Origin: Prunus persica
Lineage: Eukaryota > Streptophyta > Magnoliopsida > Rosales > Rosaceae
Assembly (NCBI RefSeq): GCF_000346465.2
Contig: NC_034015.1
Coordinates: forward strand, 374,506 to 438,505
Direction of reading: 5' to 3'
DNA: 64,000 bases
Part shown: positions 12,498 through 23,555 of the stretch, piece after piece
Layout of the letters: every line of letters starts with the position of its first letter
Numbering within the stretch: position 1 is the stretch's first letter
Position numbers and translations under genes: made by a program
The notes under the pieces: model-generated
The model's input: the letters and a program-made list of their open reading frames with translations, nothing else
What the model was told of the DNA's origin: nothing
Database searches by the model: none

Positions 12498-13678
12498 GAG
12501 CATTTCCAGCAATAAACCTCAGCCTTGGCAGGACAGGGCCCGAGCCCAGGTTGCATGTTCCAGCGGGCCAAAGGAGCCTGGGCAAGGCATGGGTCTCACG
12601 AGACTGGGGCAGCCTGCAGGCGAAACCAGCCTGAGGTTGAGCCCAAAGGTTACTGACGTCAATGCGGTAATTCTAAATTTTTGCAATGCACACACCAACA
12701 TTAAAAAAAATTTTGAATTACCTCGCGCTGACGTCAGCCAACGGTAACATGCCACGAGGTGCGTTCTAGTCGCTCCGATAGTTTTTTTTTTCAAATCCAG
12801 CGGTTGGGCTTTTTTTTTGGCATAAAAAATGTGAAAAAAAATTCGAATTTTTTTTAAAAATTTACCAAAAAATTTTGAACTTTTTTTCTATAAATATCTG
12901 CCATTCTTCTTTACTTTCAACACCAAATCCTCATACAATTTCTTCTCCTTCTATTATTTTTCACTTTCTACACAACATTTTCATCACTTCCAATTTTCAT
13001 TTTTATTCACCATCTCATGGCATCTTCCATCGAAGCCGGAGGGTCGTAAATGATCGAAGAGGTCAAAATCTTGGAGACAAGCTAAAAAATTAATTGCCGT
13101 TTTATTCAATTTAATGTCATTCTTTTTTATAATTTCTTACATTTCCAATTTATTTATTTTTAATAGATTATTCAAGGCAAAAAAAAAAAAAAGTAAAACC
13201 ATTACACATGGCTCCTCAAGTGAACAATGCCCGCAGTCGGTTCCAGTTGTGCATTCTGTGTCTGAAATAATGGCACTATTACGTCCTCTAAAGGAAAATA
13301 GTCCCCCACTTAGTGATCCGATGGAACCGCCTCGGCCAATGATCGAGTCGCCCTTGTACTCGATTGTGTCGGACTATGAGGACCAGGAGTATTTCAATTG
13401 TATGATGAGTGAGTAGGTATTTAATTGTATGATGAGTGAGATGTGAATTTTATAATAAATATGGATATCTGGGAACTAAAAATCTTATACAAAAATTTTA
13501 TCTGAAATTTAATATGTGAATTTTATAATAAATATGGACACGTGGCAACCGAAAATTTAATCTAAAAATTTAATCAGAAAATCTTATCCGAAATATGAGA
13601 TGAGAATTTTATATAATAAAAAAGACACGTGGCAACTGAAAATATTCTCCAAATTAATTGTTTAGGTAAAAAAATAAA
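12498..13678 (+). mobile_element. Harbinger-like non-autonomous element remnant, right end missing
   Basis: The left end reads 'gagcatttccagcaat' after a 'taa' flank, typical of plant Harbinger/Tourist termini. The interior is GC-rich for about 160 bases, then AT-rich with a TATA-like 'ctataaata' at 12889-12897. A short frame to 13416 ends in acidic residues (SDYEDQEYF). Repeats of 'ataataaatatgga' and 'gacacgtggcaac' lie at 13455-13640. No transposase is visible. The right terminus is not found, because another foldback element begins at 13679. Confidence 0.4.
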
Positions 13679-14343
13679 GGGTTATTGTTTCCAATGGTCC
13701 CCCGACTATTGCCCATGTATCATTTTGGTCCACCAACTAAATTTTTCATTTGAACCGTCCTTCAACTCTTTTTTTTGTATCAAGATGGTCCTATCGTTAA
13801 AGTCTCTAAGAATTAAAATAGTAATATGTAATTAAAAATTAAAGGAAACTCTTATAAAACTTATAAAATTTTAAAAAATTGAATCTCACCAGTCACATGA
13901 CTCTTTTTTTCCGGTGAGACTGACCTAACAATTAATAATAAAAAATTCTCTATTGTTTAAATTAATTAAAATCACATAAATATAAAAATAAAATAATAAA
14001 TTTTTTAAAAGAGTAAACAATAATTAAAAATTAAAGAAAACCATTATAGGAACTTGTACCTAATTTTAAAATTGAAAAAATTGAATCTCACCACCAACAT
14101 GGCTTTTTTTTTTGTAGATATGGACTTAAAAAGTAATAATATTTTTCTCTATAGTTTAAATTAATTAAAAAATTTAAAATTAGATAAATACAAAAATAAA
14201 TAACAGTAAAATTGACGGACTTTGACGGTAGGACCATCTTGATACAAAAAAAACGAGTTGAAGGACGGTTCAAATGAAAATTTTAGTTGGTGAACCAAAA
14301 TGATACTGGAGCAATAGTTGGGGGACCATTTTAGTCATTAACC
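13679..14343. mobile_element. foldback/MULE-like element with ~135-base TIRs
   Basis: 13679-13815 recurs inverted at 14208-14342. Shared words include 'tggtccccc', 'actattgc', 'atcattttgg', 'tcatttgaaccgtccttcaac' split over the arm, and 'atcaagatggtcct'. The arms are about 90% alike and enclose 0.4 kb of AT-rich DNA. The interior has its own direct repeat ('attgaatctcacca' at about 13880 and 14082). There is no coding capacity. Such an arm pair can form a long RNA hairpin. Confidence 0.65.
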
Positions 14344-14394
14344 TTTTTTTAAATAATAGTTTACTTTTTTGTCACTCAATTTAATGGAATATTT

Positions 14395-14524
14395 GACAGA
14401 CTTTAACGGTAGGAACTTCTTGATACAAAAAAAAGAGTTGAAGGATGATTCAAATGAAAAATTTAGTACATAGACCAAAATGATACTTGAGCAATAGTTA
14501 GGGGGCCATTAGGATCAATAACCC
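14395..14524. repeat. third, solitary copy of the foldback arm
   Basis: It matches the right arm of the element ending at 14343 in the same orientation ('gatacaaaaaaaagagttga', 'agcaatagttaggggg'), with more divergence. It is probably a decayed second element or a terminal fragment left by an older nested insertion. Confidence 0.55.
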
Positions 14525-16026
14525 AAAAATAAAATAAAAGACTAAAAGTAAATAGTATTTGCCCTTTGTCATGATAATATGTGAAAACACACATTACTTT
14601 TTGCAAAAACAACCACTATTCAAATGAATTGTATCTGCTCTTACATCCCCTTATTGTTTGCGATGGCAAATGGATGGCTCTTATATTTAGTGCTCAGTTT
14701 ATGAGCCACGGATTTTAGCCACGGAAGCAATTTTACTCTTCCAAGTTTGGATTGGTGGATGGGCCCCAGAGTCTGCTTTCCTCCAAGGCACAAGAAGACC
14801 AAATTGGGGGGATGTTTTGGTCATTTTGAAACCTGAGCCGTTTTGTTTTGTCTGCCTTCAAATATTTTAGAAGAAAATAGCAGAGCGGGAAACCAACCAT
14901 TTCACCCGCCGAGTATTTTTTGAAACAAACAAGGCTTTCCCCCCAAAAAAAATTTAGATGGGAGAATGAGGTTGACCAAATTACCCATAGCACTTTCATG
15001 GTTCCATCTTCCTTGGATGTTGGGTGACCTCACTAAATATATATGCTTATTTTTAACTTTGGACAAATTCATCCATGTGTCTAGAAACGAATAAATTATA
15101 TAGAAAAATTAATATAGATCTAAATTTTTATTGAGAAGTTGGGTTTAATCATCGAATTTGGCGACTTTGATACAAATCTTTTGACTTTTGTGCCATATAA
15201 GATTACATTCCTTTTAAAATATTTTCTAATGTAATATTTTATTATTATTTTTTAAAATCATTTTTTGTTCCAATGTTGCCTCTTAAGTCTTGAATCGGGT
15301 AATTGTAATTTATGTGATAATTACAGGAAAGAATTGTTTATGATCATAATTAACAAATTAAGTGCTTATGACCATAATGATTTTGGTATATTAATTATGC
15401 TGCCTTTTTTTTTCCCTTCTTTTCATTGCATCCATGATTTGGTATATTAATGTTGTCTTTTTTTTCTTCTTTTAACCCAAAAAAATGGTTGGCTTTCTTT
15501 CTTATTGTTTACGACATTTTTATTAGGTAAATTGAAGAAACAAAAAAAAGGTATATTGAAAATAACAACATACCTATATGTCAGGTAGATTATATATTAT
15601 CTCATACTTCCCCCAATAATGACGTACAATCATATATTTATCTTGTAAGTTATGTACATAATCTCACATTTACCTAGTAATTAGGTACATAATCTTATAT
15701 TTACCTAGTAACCAAGTACATTAGAAAATTTTACCTATATATTAATATAAAGCACATTAGCTCATAGTACCTATATATTAGGTACATAAAAAGGTCAAAT
15801 TTTTTATTTGTTGTTATGCTTAAACACCACGAATCAACTTGATAAGTATAACATTTTGTGTTTTCAATATTTGGGTGTTTAGCTGATGCATAGGTACATA
15901 ATTTCATGCGGGTGTTTATCTCATCGATTAGTATAATATGTGAGTCTTTACTTTTATTGATTAAATTGTATTTTATCCATATATTAGGTAAAAATTCACA
16001 AGAAAAGAATTCATATTTTAAATTTG
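14525..16026. other. intergenic, AT-rich with degenerate repeats
   Basis: No supported gene. 15560-15800 contains imperfect repeats of 'aggtacataatctcatatttacc' type (unit about 40 bases), based on 'cctatatattaggtacata'. 14700-15000 is slightly GC-richer, but I recognise nothing in it. Confidence 0.4.
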
Positions 16027-18021
16027 GGTTATCTACTGTAGACATTCCTGAACTTGGCTCCCAGTTGCAATTAGGTCTCCGAACTTTTTTTTGAGGCAAT
16101 TAGGTCATCCAACTCTCTCATTCGTTCCAATTGAGTCCTTCTGTCAATTTGGCTGTTAATTTGAGGGCTAAAATCGTCCATTTTAATTAAAATATTTTAA
16201 ATTTTAAAAAACTAAAAAAAGTGAAAAATAAATAAATAAACTTTAAAATAAAAAATAAAAATCCAAATCCCTCTCTGTCTCTTCCTGGCCTTTGGAGTTG
16301 TAGAGCCAGCTTCCAAAATCCTCCTAGGACCTGCAAAGGTCGATCTTGTACAGAATCTTCCTCGAAGAATTCAAAGAAGAAGAAGATGACAACAGATCAG
16401 AAGCAGACCTTGAGCTCCTTCCTCTTCCGGTGACTGAAACACCGTCCATGACCAGAATCTCCTCCCTCTACACCCCTTCTCGCCGACGTTCTATACACTA
16501 TTGAAGGCTGTGACCTCTCCATTAGATTCTCCAAAGGCAAGAACGATGAGAGGTGGCGACGACGCTGCTTCAAGGCGTCCATTTGCAACTGACTAAGATT
16601 GAGCGCACAAGTACCTGAACAATGGCGAGTTGAGGTCCACATTCTCCAAGTTTCCTTCGAGCAGTTTCACCATTTTCGAGTTGTTGTGAAAACCTTCCAT
16701 CAATTTGCTATGCTCTGCTTTGTGCAGAAACAATCAGATTACATTTCCGAAAAAACAAAGCTTCCAAGAAAATGCAGATGATAAAAATCGTTTATCGTTT
16801 CTGAATCATACCAAATGCAATCACAGAATTAGGTTTTGTTTGTACCATATTTGACCCCCCACTTACATCATGACACGTGGAAAGTGAACGAGCCTAAGAC
16901 TAACCTTGTGAGCCATGCCGAATAGGTAATCAGCATACACCACCGATTCATACATGTTCGTCAAATGGCAAGTGCTCCCGATCGACTCCCTTGGATAGAT
17001 CTTCAGCACCTGATATCGAACGACCAGTCAAAACGCACGGCCAATTCTGCAAAGATAACCTCAGAACTCCCGCCAAGACCTGTCAGGGCACGTGTCGACC
17101 GTCGAAAACTCCCCCACGAGTCCCACATCGAAAATAAGTGTTAAGTGATCACCAACACCCTCTATAAATAAAGCCCCTTGGCCCAACCAAAAAGGTAAGA
17201 CTGTTTACTAACTTGTGCTTTCATACTGTCAATGAAAATTGCTCTTAGCCACTAACTTTGGCATTAGAGGGTCTTCGGCCGGCACTACACCAGTGCTTTT
17301 GACCTCACTTGCCATTCTTTTCCTCAGGCCGAATCCATCATTGCGCCTCGAGAAAGGACTCCAAGGACCGAAGGCTCCTCGGGTCCAAACCCTCCACACC
17401 ACCTGTAAGTTAGTCCTATCTCTATTTGTTTAGTTTTAGCGCGAACAGGTTTTGGATGAAAATTGCAGAGGAAAAAGCGTCATTCCAAATTCCTCTCTCA
17501 TTCGCTTTGTCTCTCCTTCTCTCTCGCAGCCCATTCCTCCTCTTTCGCTTTGGGACAGTGCAAACAACGGTGGTGGCTCAGGCGGTGTGTTTGTGTTGTC
17601 AGGTTGGGTTTCAGAGCAGTGAGGCTTATAGGAATTGTCAGTGCACAAATGGGTTCTACAGATTTCATAGACCTTTGAATTCATAACATGGTTTTTTCTC
17701 TTTTTGGGGTTAAATTCTTTTATGTCGTTTCTACCAATCACAAATTGTTTGATATGGATTTGTATTGTAAATTTGTGAAGATGGAGGTGGGATTGGTAGG
17801 GTTGATGATGGATGAAGAAGGTGGAGTTGGGGTCAATGATGGATGAATAACCCGAAAGGACGCTTTTACCCTCTCACTTTGATAGATAAATTGACAGAGT
17901 TGGACGGTAAGACCCAATTGGAACTATTTATCAAGTTAATAGATGTAATTACCCCAAAAAAAAGTTCACGGACCCAATTGCAACTAGGGGCCAAATTTAG
18001 GGACGTCTATAATAGATAACC
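16027..18021. mobile_element. Pack-MULE-like element with 150-base TIRs
   Basis: The left end reads 'ggttatctactgtagac'. The right end, reversed, reads 'ggttatctattatagac'. Similarity continues for about 150 bases, including 'agttgcaatt', 'gaacttttttttg', 'gttccaatt' and 'gtcaattt'. The flanks 'ttttaaatttg' and 'ttttaaaatttg' look like a 9-11-base target-site duplication, as expected for Mutator-like elements. The interior has GC-rich, exon-like pieces at about 16270-16790 and 17460-17690, which contrast with the AT-rich surroundings and suggest captured host sequence. I could not identify the donor genes. A solo LTR is nested inside. Confidence 0.7.
16839..17447 (+). mobile_element. solo LTR nested in the Pack-MULE-like element
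   Basis: A 609-base insert is bounded by the 7-base direct repeat 'ggttttg' at 16832-16838 and 17448-17454. Inside are a G-box/ABRE 'gacacgtgg' (16872), a TATA box 'ctataaataaag' (17162), and an 'attgctcttag ... gcattagagggtcttcggccggcactacacc' type tail. This arrangement is typical of Ty3/gypsy LTRs with promoter and poly(A) regions. It starts at or just before 'tgtaccat' (16841) and ends 'gcgaaca'. There is no internal domain, hence a solo LTR. Confidence 0.65.
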
Positions 18022-18379
18022 TTTTAAAATTTGAAATTCAATTACAACGAAATAATGCATTAAATTGGATTTTCAATGTGTTTCCTTATTTACCTCAAAG
18101 GGTAAAATGGATACAACAAAAAAAGTAATGAAAGTCAAGGACCTGCATCTAAAACCAAAACGACAAGGACTTAGCCTAATGACAACTAATCGTTTTAGAC
18201 CTAGATCTAAGAAGCCCTAAATTATATCATTTCTTAAGGATGATATTGTATTAATAATTAAAAAGAGTTACAATCAATAAGAACACTATGATTAAATTCA
18301 GGAGGTTGTGTAACCCGTAAAATGACAATGTCACGAGAGAGAGAAAATTGAACAATACAATGAACAACCTCATGACAAC
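18022..18379. other. intergenic, nothing recognised
   Basis: AT-rich DNA between the Pack-MULE-like element and a SINE. It has no open frame or repeat of note. Its last 14 bases are the left target-site duplication of the SINE. Confidence 0.4.
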
Positions 18380-18520
18380 ATGTTTTATTTATTTATAAGT
18401 TCAAGTGATTAGTGGAGGGAGATTTTACACAAATATTCATTGATTGTCTAGGGGTTTCGAACCTTTACCTACATGGATGGAGGCAGAAGAGCTCAACCAA
18501 CTAAGCTATACCCTACTAGG
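18380..18520 (-). mobile_element. tRNA-derived SINE with target-site duplication
   Basis: Read on the minus strand, it carries an RNA polymerase III box A 'tagcttagttgg' and, about 45 bases on, a box B 'ggttcgaaacc'. It ends in an AT-rich tail ('ataaataaataaaaca'). The 14-base flanks 'aacctcatgacaac' (18366-18379) and 'aacctcattacaac' (18521-18534) differ at one position and are the target-site duplication. The body is 141 bases. It is not a tRNA gene: no acceptor-stem pairing closes it. Confidence 0.85.
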
Positions 18521-18989
18521 AACCTCATTACAACCTTAAGTTAAGGAATATGTGAGAACTTCCCATAAAGAATGGGAGATAATGACCTTAAATACAATTT
18601 TAGTTGTTCTCCTAAAAAAAGATTTTAATGAGGCTATTATATTCATGCCAATCTTTATATGTCTATTTTAGCTTACGAATGAAATCTTCTTCTTAAACAA
18701 AACTAAGTATTTAATGTGTTGAAAAATTAGCAATCTTCATTCCAAACTTACCCCTAACAACTGTCTTTTCGTATTAATTATTTTTAATGAATTTTTATCG
18801 AAAAAAATCCTTGAATTTGTTCTTAAAAATTCCTTAAAGTTCCAAACCAATCAATATGATGTTTATTCTTTTGTTCACAAATCAATTTAGTCCATATTAT
18901 TGCTTTTCATTAAAATTGATTTTTTTTAATGCATTCATTAAAACTGTTTGTGCGTCAACATGTGACAAACTTTAAAAGAATATTTTCAT

Positions 18990-19098
18990 TTAGCTGGGAT
19001 TCATCCCGCCCAGTATGGCTCTCTAATATTTTAGCAAGAGATGTAAACTTTGATTCTTCAATTCAATAAATTCCGCAGTTTGACAACAACAAAAAAAG
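18990..19098 (+). mobile_element. short, 5'-truncated retroposon (SINE-like)
   Basis: A 109-base insert is flanked by perfect 13-base direct repeats 'agaatattttcat' at 18977-18989 and 19099-19111. It ends in an A-rich tail ('gacaacaacaaaaaaag'). It begins 'ttagctgggattcatcccg', which may preserve the second half of a tRNA-like head. The site resembles uninterrupted sequence near 29255 and 37965 ('...ttttcatcaaaa...'), which supports a clean insertion. Confidence 0.75.
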
Positions 19099-19111
19099 AG
19101 AATATTTTCAT

Positions 19112-19700
19112 CAAAACTTAGCTCATCCACCCAAGAGACAAAATAAAATCCACATTTGTTGCTTAACAAGGTCATCTACTCTTTATTTATCGGTTTTAAA
19201 TTGGCGTTCCATAAAGAAGAACAAATAACTTTGTTGAGTAAAAAATGTGAGTTTTATTTTGTCTCATGGCTTGTTAGTTGTTAGCATTTTCCTCCTATAA
19301 TACTCGTATTATACTATAGACGTACGTAAGTATTTTAAAAAATACTTACATTTTTTTAATTAGACATATAATACACGTATGTATGTACGTATCTTCATAT
19401 TTAATACACATATTTTTTACAAAATTTTGAATAATACAAAAAAAATTCACGTATTATACATGTATTTTTCACATATTATTATATATAAAAAATAAATAAA
19501 TAAAGGCTAAAATTTTCATTTATATTTTTCAAAATTATCGATTAAAGATGTACTTATTTTATTCATACTTTTTCCTTCCATATGGTCTCATGGATATAGA
19601 TAGTTTCCTTCAAAATTGTATGTTTCATTCTGTGTTGGTCATTCAAATATTCACACTAATAAGAAGAGGGGCATTTTCGTCCAAGAGGATACCATTTTGG
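19112..19700. other. intergenic, very AT-rich
   Basis: No gene. A 'tacgtacgta'-like AT-rich stretch lies at 19310-19490. The far upstream flank of the SINE1/2-type gene begins here. Confidence 0.4.
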
Positions 19701-20487
19701 GATCCACTGCAAAAGGGAGAGCGGTGGAATTCACAAGGAAGATTTGAAACTCTGGGTACTGCCAGAAAAAGAAAGCTCATCAAGACAGCCCTAAATAGAC
19801 GCTAATTATGAATTCAACGCACAAACCCAAACACAAATACCAACTCACTCTCTCTCTCTCTCTCTCTCTTCTCTGAGTTACCATCTCTGGCCTTCAAAAG
19901 CCTTTGTTTCAGCGCAGGATCAAAAAGCACAGCTCTAACCCTAGGAGCAGGAGAGAGCTCTGAAGGTCTTCCATAGTCCATACTACTGGTATTTCTCAGT
20001 TCTTGATGTTAAAAGCAGTCCTTTGTTCTTGAATTTTGGCTCTTCGTTTTTCTATTTTGTATTTTGATGTTTAATGTTGATTAATGTGAATTCTGAAATG
20101 ATACCCGTTTTCTATTTTGAGTTATTTTGCCGCTTTGGCCCAGAAAATATATAGAAAGATATATCTTTTTCCGTTTTCGCATCAAATGAGTATTTGGTTT
20201 CTATGTAAAAGTGAGCAAAGAAACGAACTTTCGTCTTCAATATTGGATTTTCGACATTTAGGACTTGGAGATGCAGACAAGTTTTGACATTTGATGTTGT
20301 TGTCTTGCTAAAGCTCAAAACCTCATATTTCTTCATTGCTTGGGACTTGGGGAAGTTCAATACATCTCAAAGTCTTGGACTTTCATGGATTGTATGTTTC
20401 ATTCTGTGTTGGTCTTGCAAATTGAAATACCCAACTCACGAAACCATTTTCAATTAACCCTTTTCTTGAATTGGATGCAGGCCAACA
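19701..20487 (+). promoter_or_regulatory. promoter/5' leader of the SINE1/2-type gene with leader intron
   Basis: A CT tract (19848-19869), common in plant 5' leaders, is followed by a CT/AG-balanced leader. A likely donor 'actg|gtatttctcag' lies near 19989. A clear acceptor 'ttggatgcag' ends at 20480, seven bases before the ATG at 20488. The leader therefore probably contains an intron of about 490 bases. A 25-base word occurs in both the upstream flank (19616-19640) and this intron (20390-20414). Confidence 0.5.
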
Positions 20488-23014
20488 ATGGGGAGGAGTT
20501 TAAGCCCAATACTAAGGCGTGAATTGGAAAATCTTGATAAAGATGCTGATAGTCGTAGATCAGCAATGAAAGCACTGAAATCCTATGTGAAAGAATTGGA
20601 TTCCAAGGCAATCCCAATGTTTCTTGCCCAAGTTTCTCAAACTAAAGAAACTGGTTCTTTGTCGGGAGAATGCACTATTTCACTATATGAAGTTCTTGCT
20701 CGTGTTCATGGTGTCAAGATAGTACCTCTGATAAACAGCATCATGGCCACCATAATCAAGACCTTGGCTTCAAGTGCAGGGTCTTTCCCTCTTCAACAAG
20801 CCTGCTCAAAGGTGGTCCCAGCTATTGCTAGATATGGGATTGACCCAACCACCCCTGAAGACAAGAAAAGGAACATTATTCATTCACTCTGCAATCCTCT
20901 GTCGGATTCTCTCTTGGGTTCTCAAGAGAGCTTGACTTCTGGAGCTGCACTTTGCTTAAAGGCTCTTATTGATTCGGATAATTGGCGTTTTGCTGCAGAT
21001 GAGATGGTTAATAGGGTATGCCAGAATGTTTCTGGTGCTTTGGAGGAGAAGTCCACTCAGACAAATGCACACATGGGTCTGGTTATGGCTCTTGCAAAAC
21101 GTAATGCTACAATTGTTGAACCATATGCTAGGTTGTTGATACAAGCAGGACTGCGGATATTGAATGCTGGTGTAGTGGAAGGGAATTCTCAGAAGCGGTT
21201 GTCAGCTATTCAAATGGTGAATTTCTTGATGAGATGCTTAGATCCTTGGAGCATTCTCTCTGAGCTTGAGTTGATAATTGAAGAAATGGAGAAGTGTCAA
21301 TCTGATCAGATGGCTTATGTTAAAGGGGCTGCCTTTGAAGCTCTGCAAACTGCAAGGAGAATAGGCGCAGATAAAGGCTCAAAACTTGAAAAAGGTCCTG
21401 GTTCTGTCTGTGGGTCAAATTTTATTAGGAGAGGCCACAGCAGGAGGAGAAACCTATCAAGTGCTGGTGATCAATCTCCTGCATCAACGTCACCCGAGTC
21501 ACAGACCCTTGATTCCTTTGTTGAATATGAATCATTGGTTGAGTCACCTATTTCAATGAGTCAGGCTTCTCAAAATTCAATTTATGATTGTAGGAGTGTA
21601 AACCGGAAGCTTTGGAGTCGTGAGAATGGAGTAGTTGATGTGTCTCTCAAGGATGGCTTGTTCTCAGAAATTGCTCGGGGTAGTGCGTACTCGAATGGAT
21701 ATCCAGAGAACTCTGGGAATAATGAATTCATCAAATGCGAAGGAGATTGCACAGAGGAATTTGCAGGGTTCCTGCAAAGAAATCCTAGGAATGGAGCATC
21801 AAGAAGCACCACAACCAGTCCTCTGGTAAGTTACACCTGTACAATTTATTCTGTGTTTCTGATGTGGAGAGAAACTGCTGTTAATGGTTTGATTGTGATG
21901 GTGGTAGAAGTAGTTACTCAACTAGTTTTTGGATTTAGGTCAAAAATTAACCTGAAAGCGTGAAATTAATGAGGGAAAGAAGGTAAATAAACTGCTTGCT
22001 GGATTGTAAAAATAGTACAGATAGCCCAAAAAGCCTTTCGTATGTCTGATTCTTTGGCACATTATCTCTACTTCAAAAATTTGTGTTCTGGAAAATTAAG
22101 GCTACTGATAGTGAGATGGTATTGCGTGTTAGTTGATAAATTTGTTGTTTTATCAATATCCCAAAACCTTAAGCTCAGGATGTGAACCAATACTTGTTTT
22201 ATGTTCTAACATCCCCCCTCACATGTGGTTCTCTCTTCAACAGTAGAGGCCAACAAGTGAAATTCAATTTATATTGGAAGGATATAATTGCAGAGGTTCA
22301 AATTCGGAATCTCCTGTTCTTCCATGGTAAAACTGGTTGATTACCATTATCCGCAGAAAGCTTAAGTTGTTAGGCCAATGATTGCTTTACAGCCTGACAA
22401 TGGTGTTGTGCTTACTTATGCTGTCTATCTACTGAAGCTTAACTTTTATTTAAATTTGCCAATTTTATGATTTTCTTGTGTGTTGCCAATCTTGGGATGC
22501 CTCGTTGGTGATTCAGAGGTCACACACTCCCATCAATGTTGACAACATCATCTTCAACACTCCGAGGAGGCTTTTTCACTCTCTTCAGGATCCAAGTAAT
22601 GTCTACTCTAAGTCCTCTGAGAAACGAGCTAGAAGATTTAGAAGTTTATCCATGAGCGAATTTGATTGGAGCCCAAATGCCAGATACGACCAAGAAGGCT
22701 ATTCACATGGTGTGAACTATGAATGCAGAGAGAATGGGAGCTTCTATGCTGGTGATGAGCAGTTTCAAGGTGGCCCTGAATCGGTATCATCAACAGATGG
22801 CATTCCCGTGGATGCTGATTTGCAGGCGTCTCAGGAGGTTGTTCCAGAAAATGAAACAGAAGTTCCAATCTCTGGCATAAAAAGTGCCCGTCGAAAGGTT
22901 GCTGTGAAATTGTTGTGTGGACTTTCGTTCGCACTACTTGCAGTAGCTATGCCACTACTGTGGATTAATGATCAAGGTGAAGGGCATGAAGGTTATTATC
23001 TTGTTCCAACTTAA
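20488..23014 (+). CDS. SINE1/SINE2: SINE1/SINE2-type KASH nuclear-envelope armadillo protein
   Basis: Two coding exons, 20488-21825 and 22517-23014, join in phase 0 (donor gtaagtt, acceptor gattcag) to give 611 residues. Residues 1-290 form an armadillo/HEAT-like helical region (ILRRELENLDKDADSRRSAM..., LKALIDSDNWRFA). A Ser-rich linker follows. Near the C-terminus comes a basic stretch (SARRKVAVK), one membrane segment (LLCGLSFALLAVAMPLLWI), and a short lumenal tail ending YYLVPT. A tail-anchored segment ending in xVPT is the hallmark of plant KASH proteins, which bind SUN proteins in the nuclear envelope. The armadillo region identifies the SINE1/SINE2 group; in Arabidopsis these act with actin in guard-cell nuclear positioning and stomatal function. 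The start fits a conserved MGRSLSPILRRELE opening and an acceptor just upstream. SINE1 versus SINE2 cannot be decided from this sequence. Confidence 0.88.
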
Positions 23015-23555
23015 TGTGCTCGTTCTCTTCTTCCAACGTCGTTACTCAATTTGATGTATCAAATTCTTTTGATGAAGTAGGCAATGGTAGACAAGAGAGT
23101 CTCTTTGTATCTTTTGTAACACTAGAATTTTACCATCACAACTAGACGTGGATGTTCAATGTATTGAAAAGAATCAAAAGAATCAAAAGAATCAAAAGAA
23201 TTTGTGTTCTTGAGGAAATGTTTATCGTTTACTGCTTTTGATATTGTTATTTTTAAGACAAAGCACATATCTTGGTATGTACTTTGTGGCATGCAATGTC
23301 TTCAGAAGGGTATTTAATATCTGAAAGGGGGAAAAAAACGTCTTTTAAATACGGTGAACTACAGAAATTGCTCCACTTGTAGTTGTAACAACCTTATGTG
23401 GTATTTTTGTTTGTTTGATAGATTGGAAAAATTTCTCATCAACATAATCAAGAGCTGCTTTATCTTCTGCACACAATCTCATAACATGAAAGTTATATTC
23501 TGTCTGTGGTTACACCAAAGCTTAGAAGATGAGAGCAGAGTCATGCTATGAAAAC
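23015..23555. other. convergent intergenic spacer with 9-base tandem repeat
   Basis: This is the 3' untranslated region of the SINE gene and the spacer to the convergent NDH gene. 23167-23201 holds 3-4 tandem copies of 'gaatcaaaa'. The paralogous copy at 36450 has only one, so the array is length-variable. Confidence 0.6.

Noticed and set aside
16397..17686. Short frames on both strands as genuine genes
   Set aside because: They lie inside a Pack-MULE-like element and its nested LTR, lack splice-consistent extension and show no family motif I can recognise.
18380..18520. tRNA gene
   Set aside because: Box A and box B match, but there is no closing acceptor stem, and the tail and target-site duplication identify a SINE.
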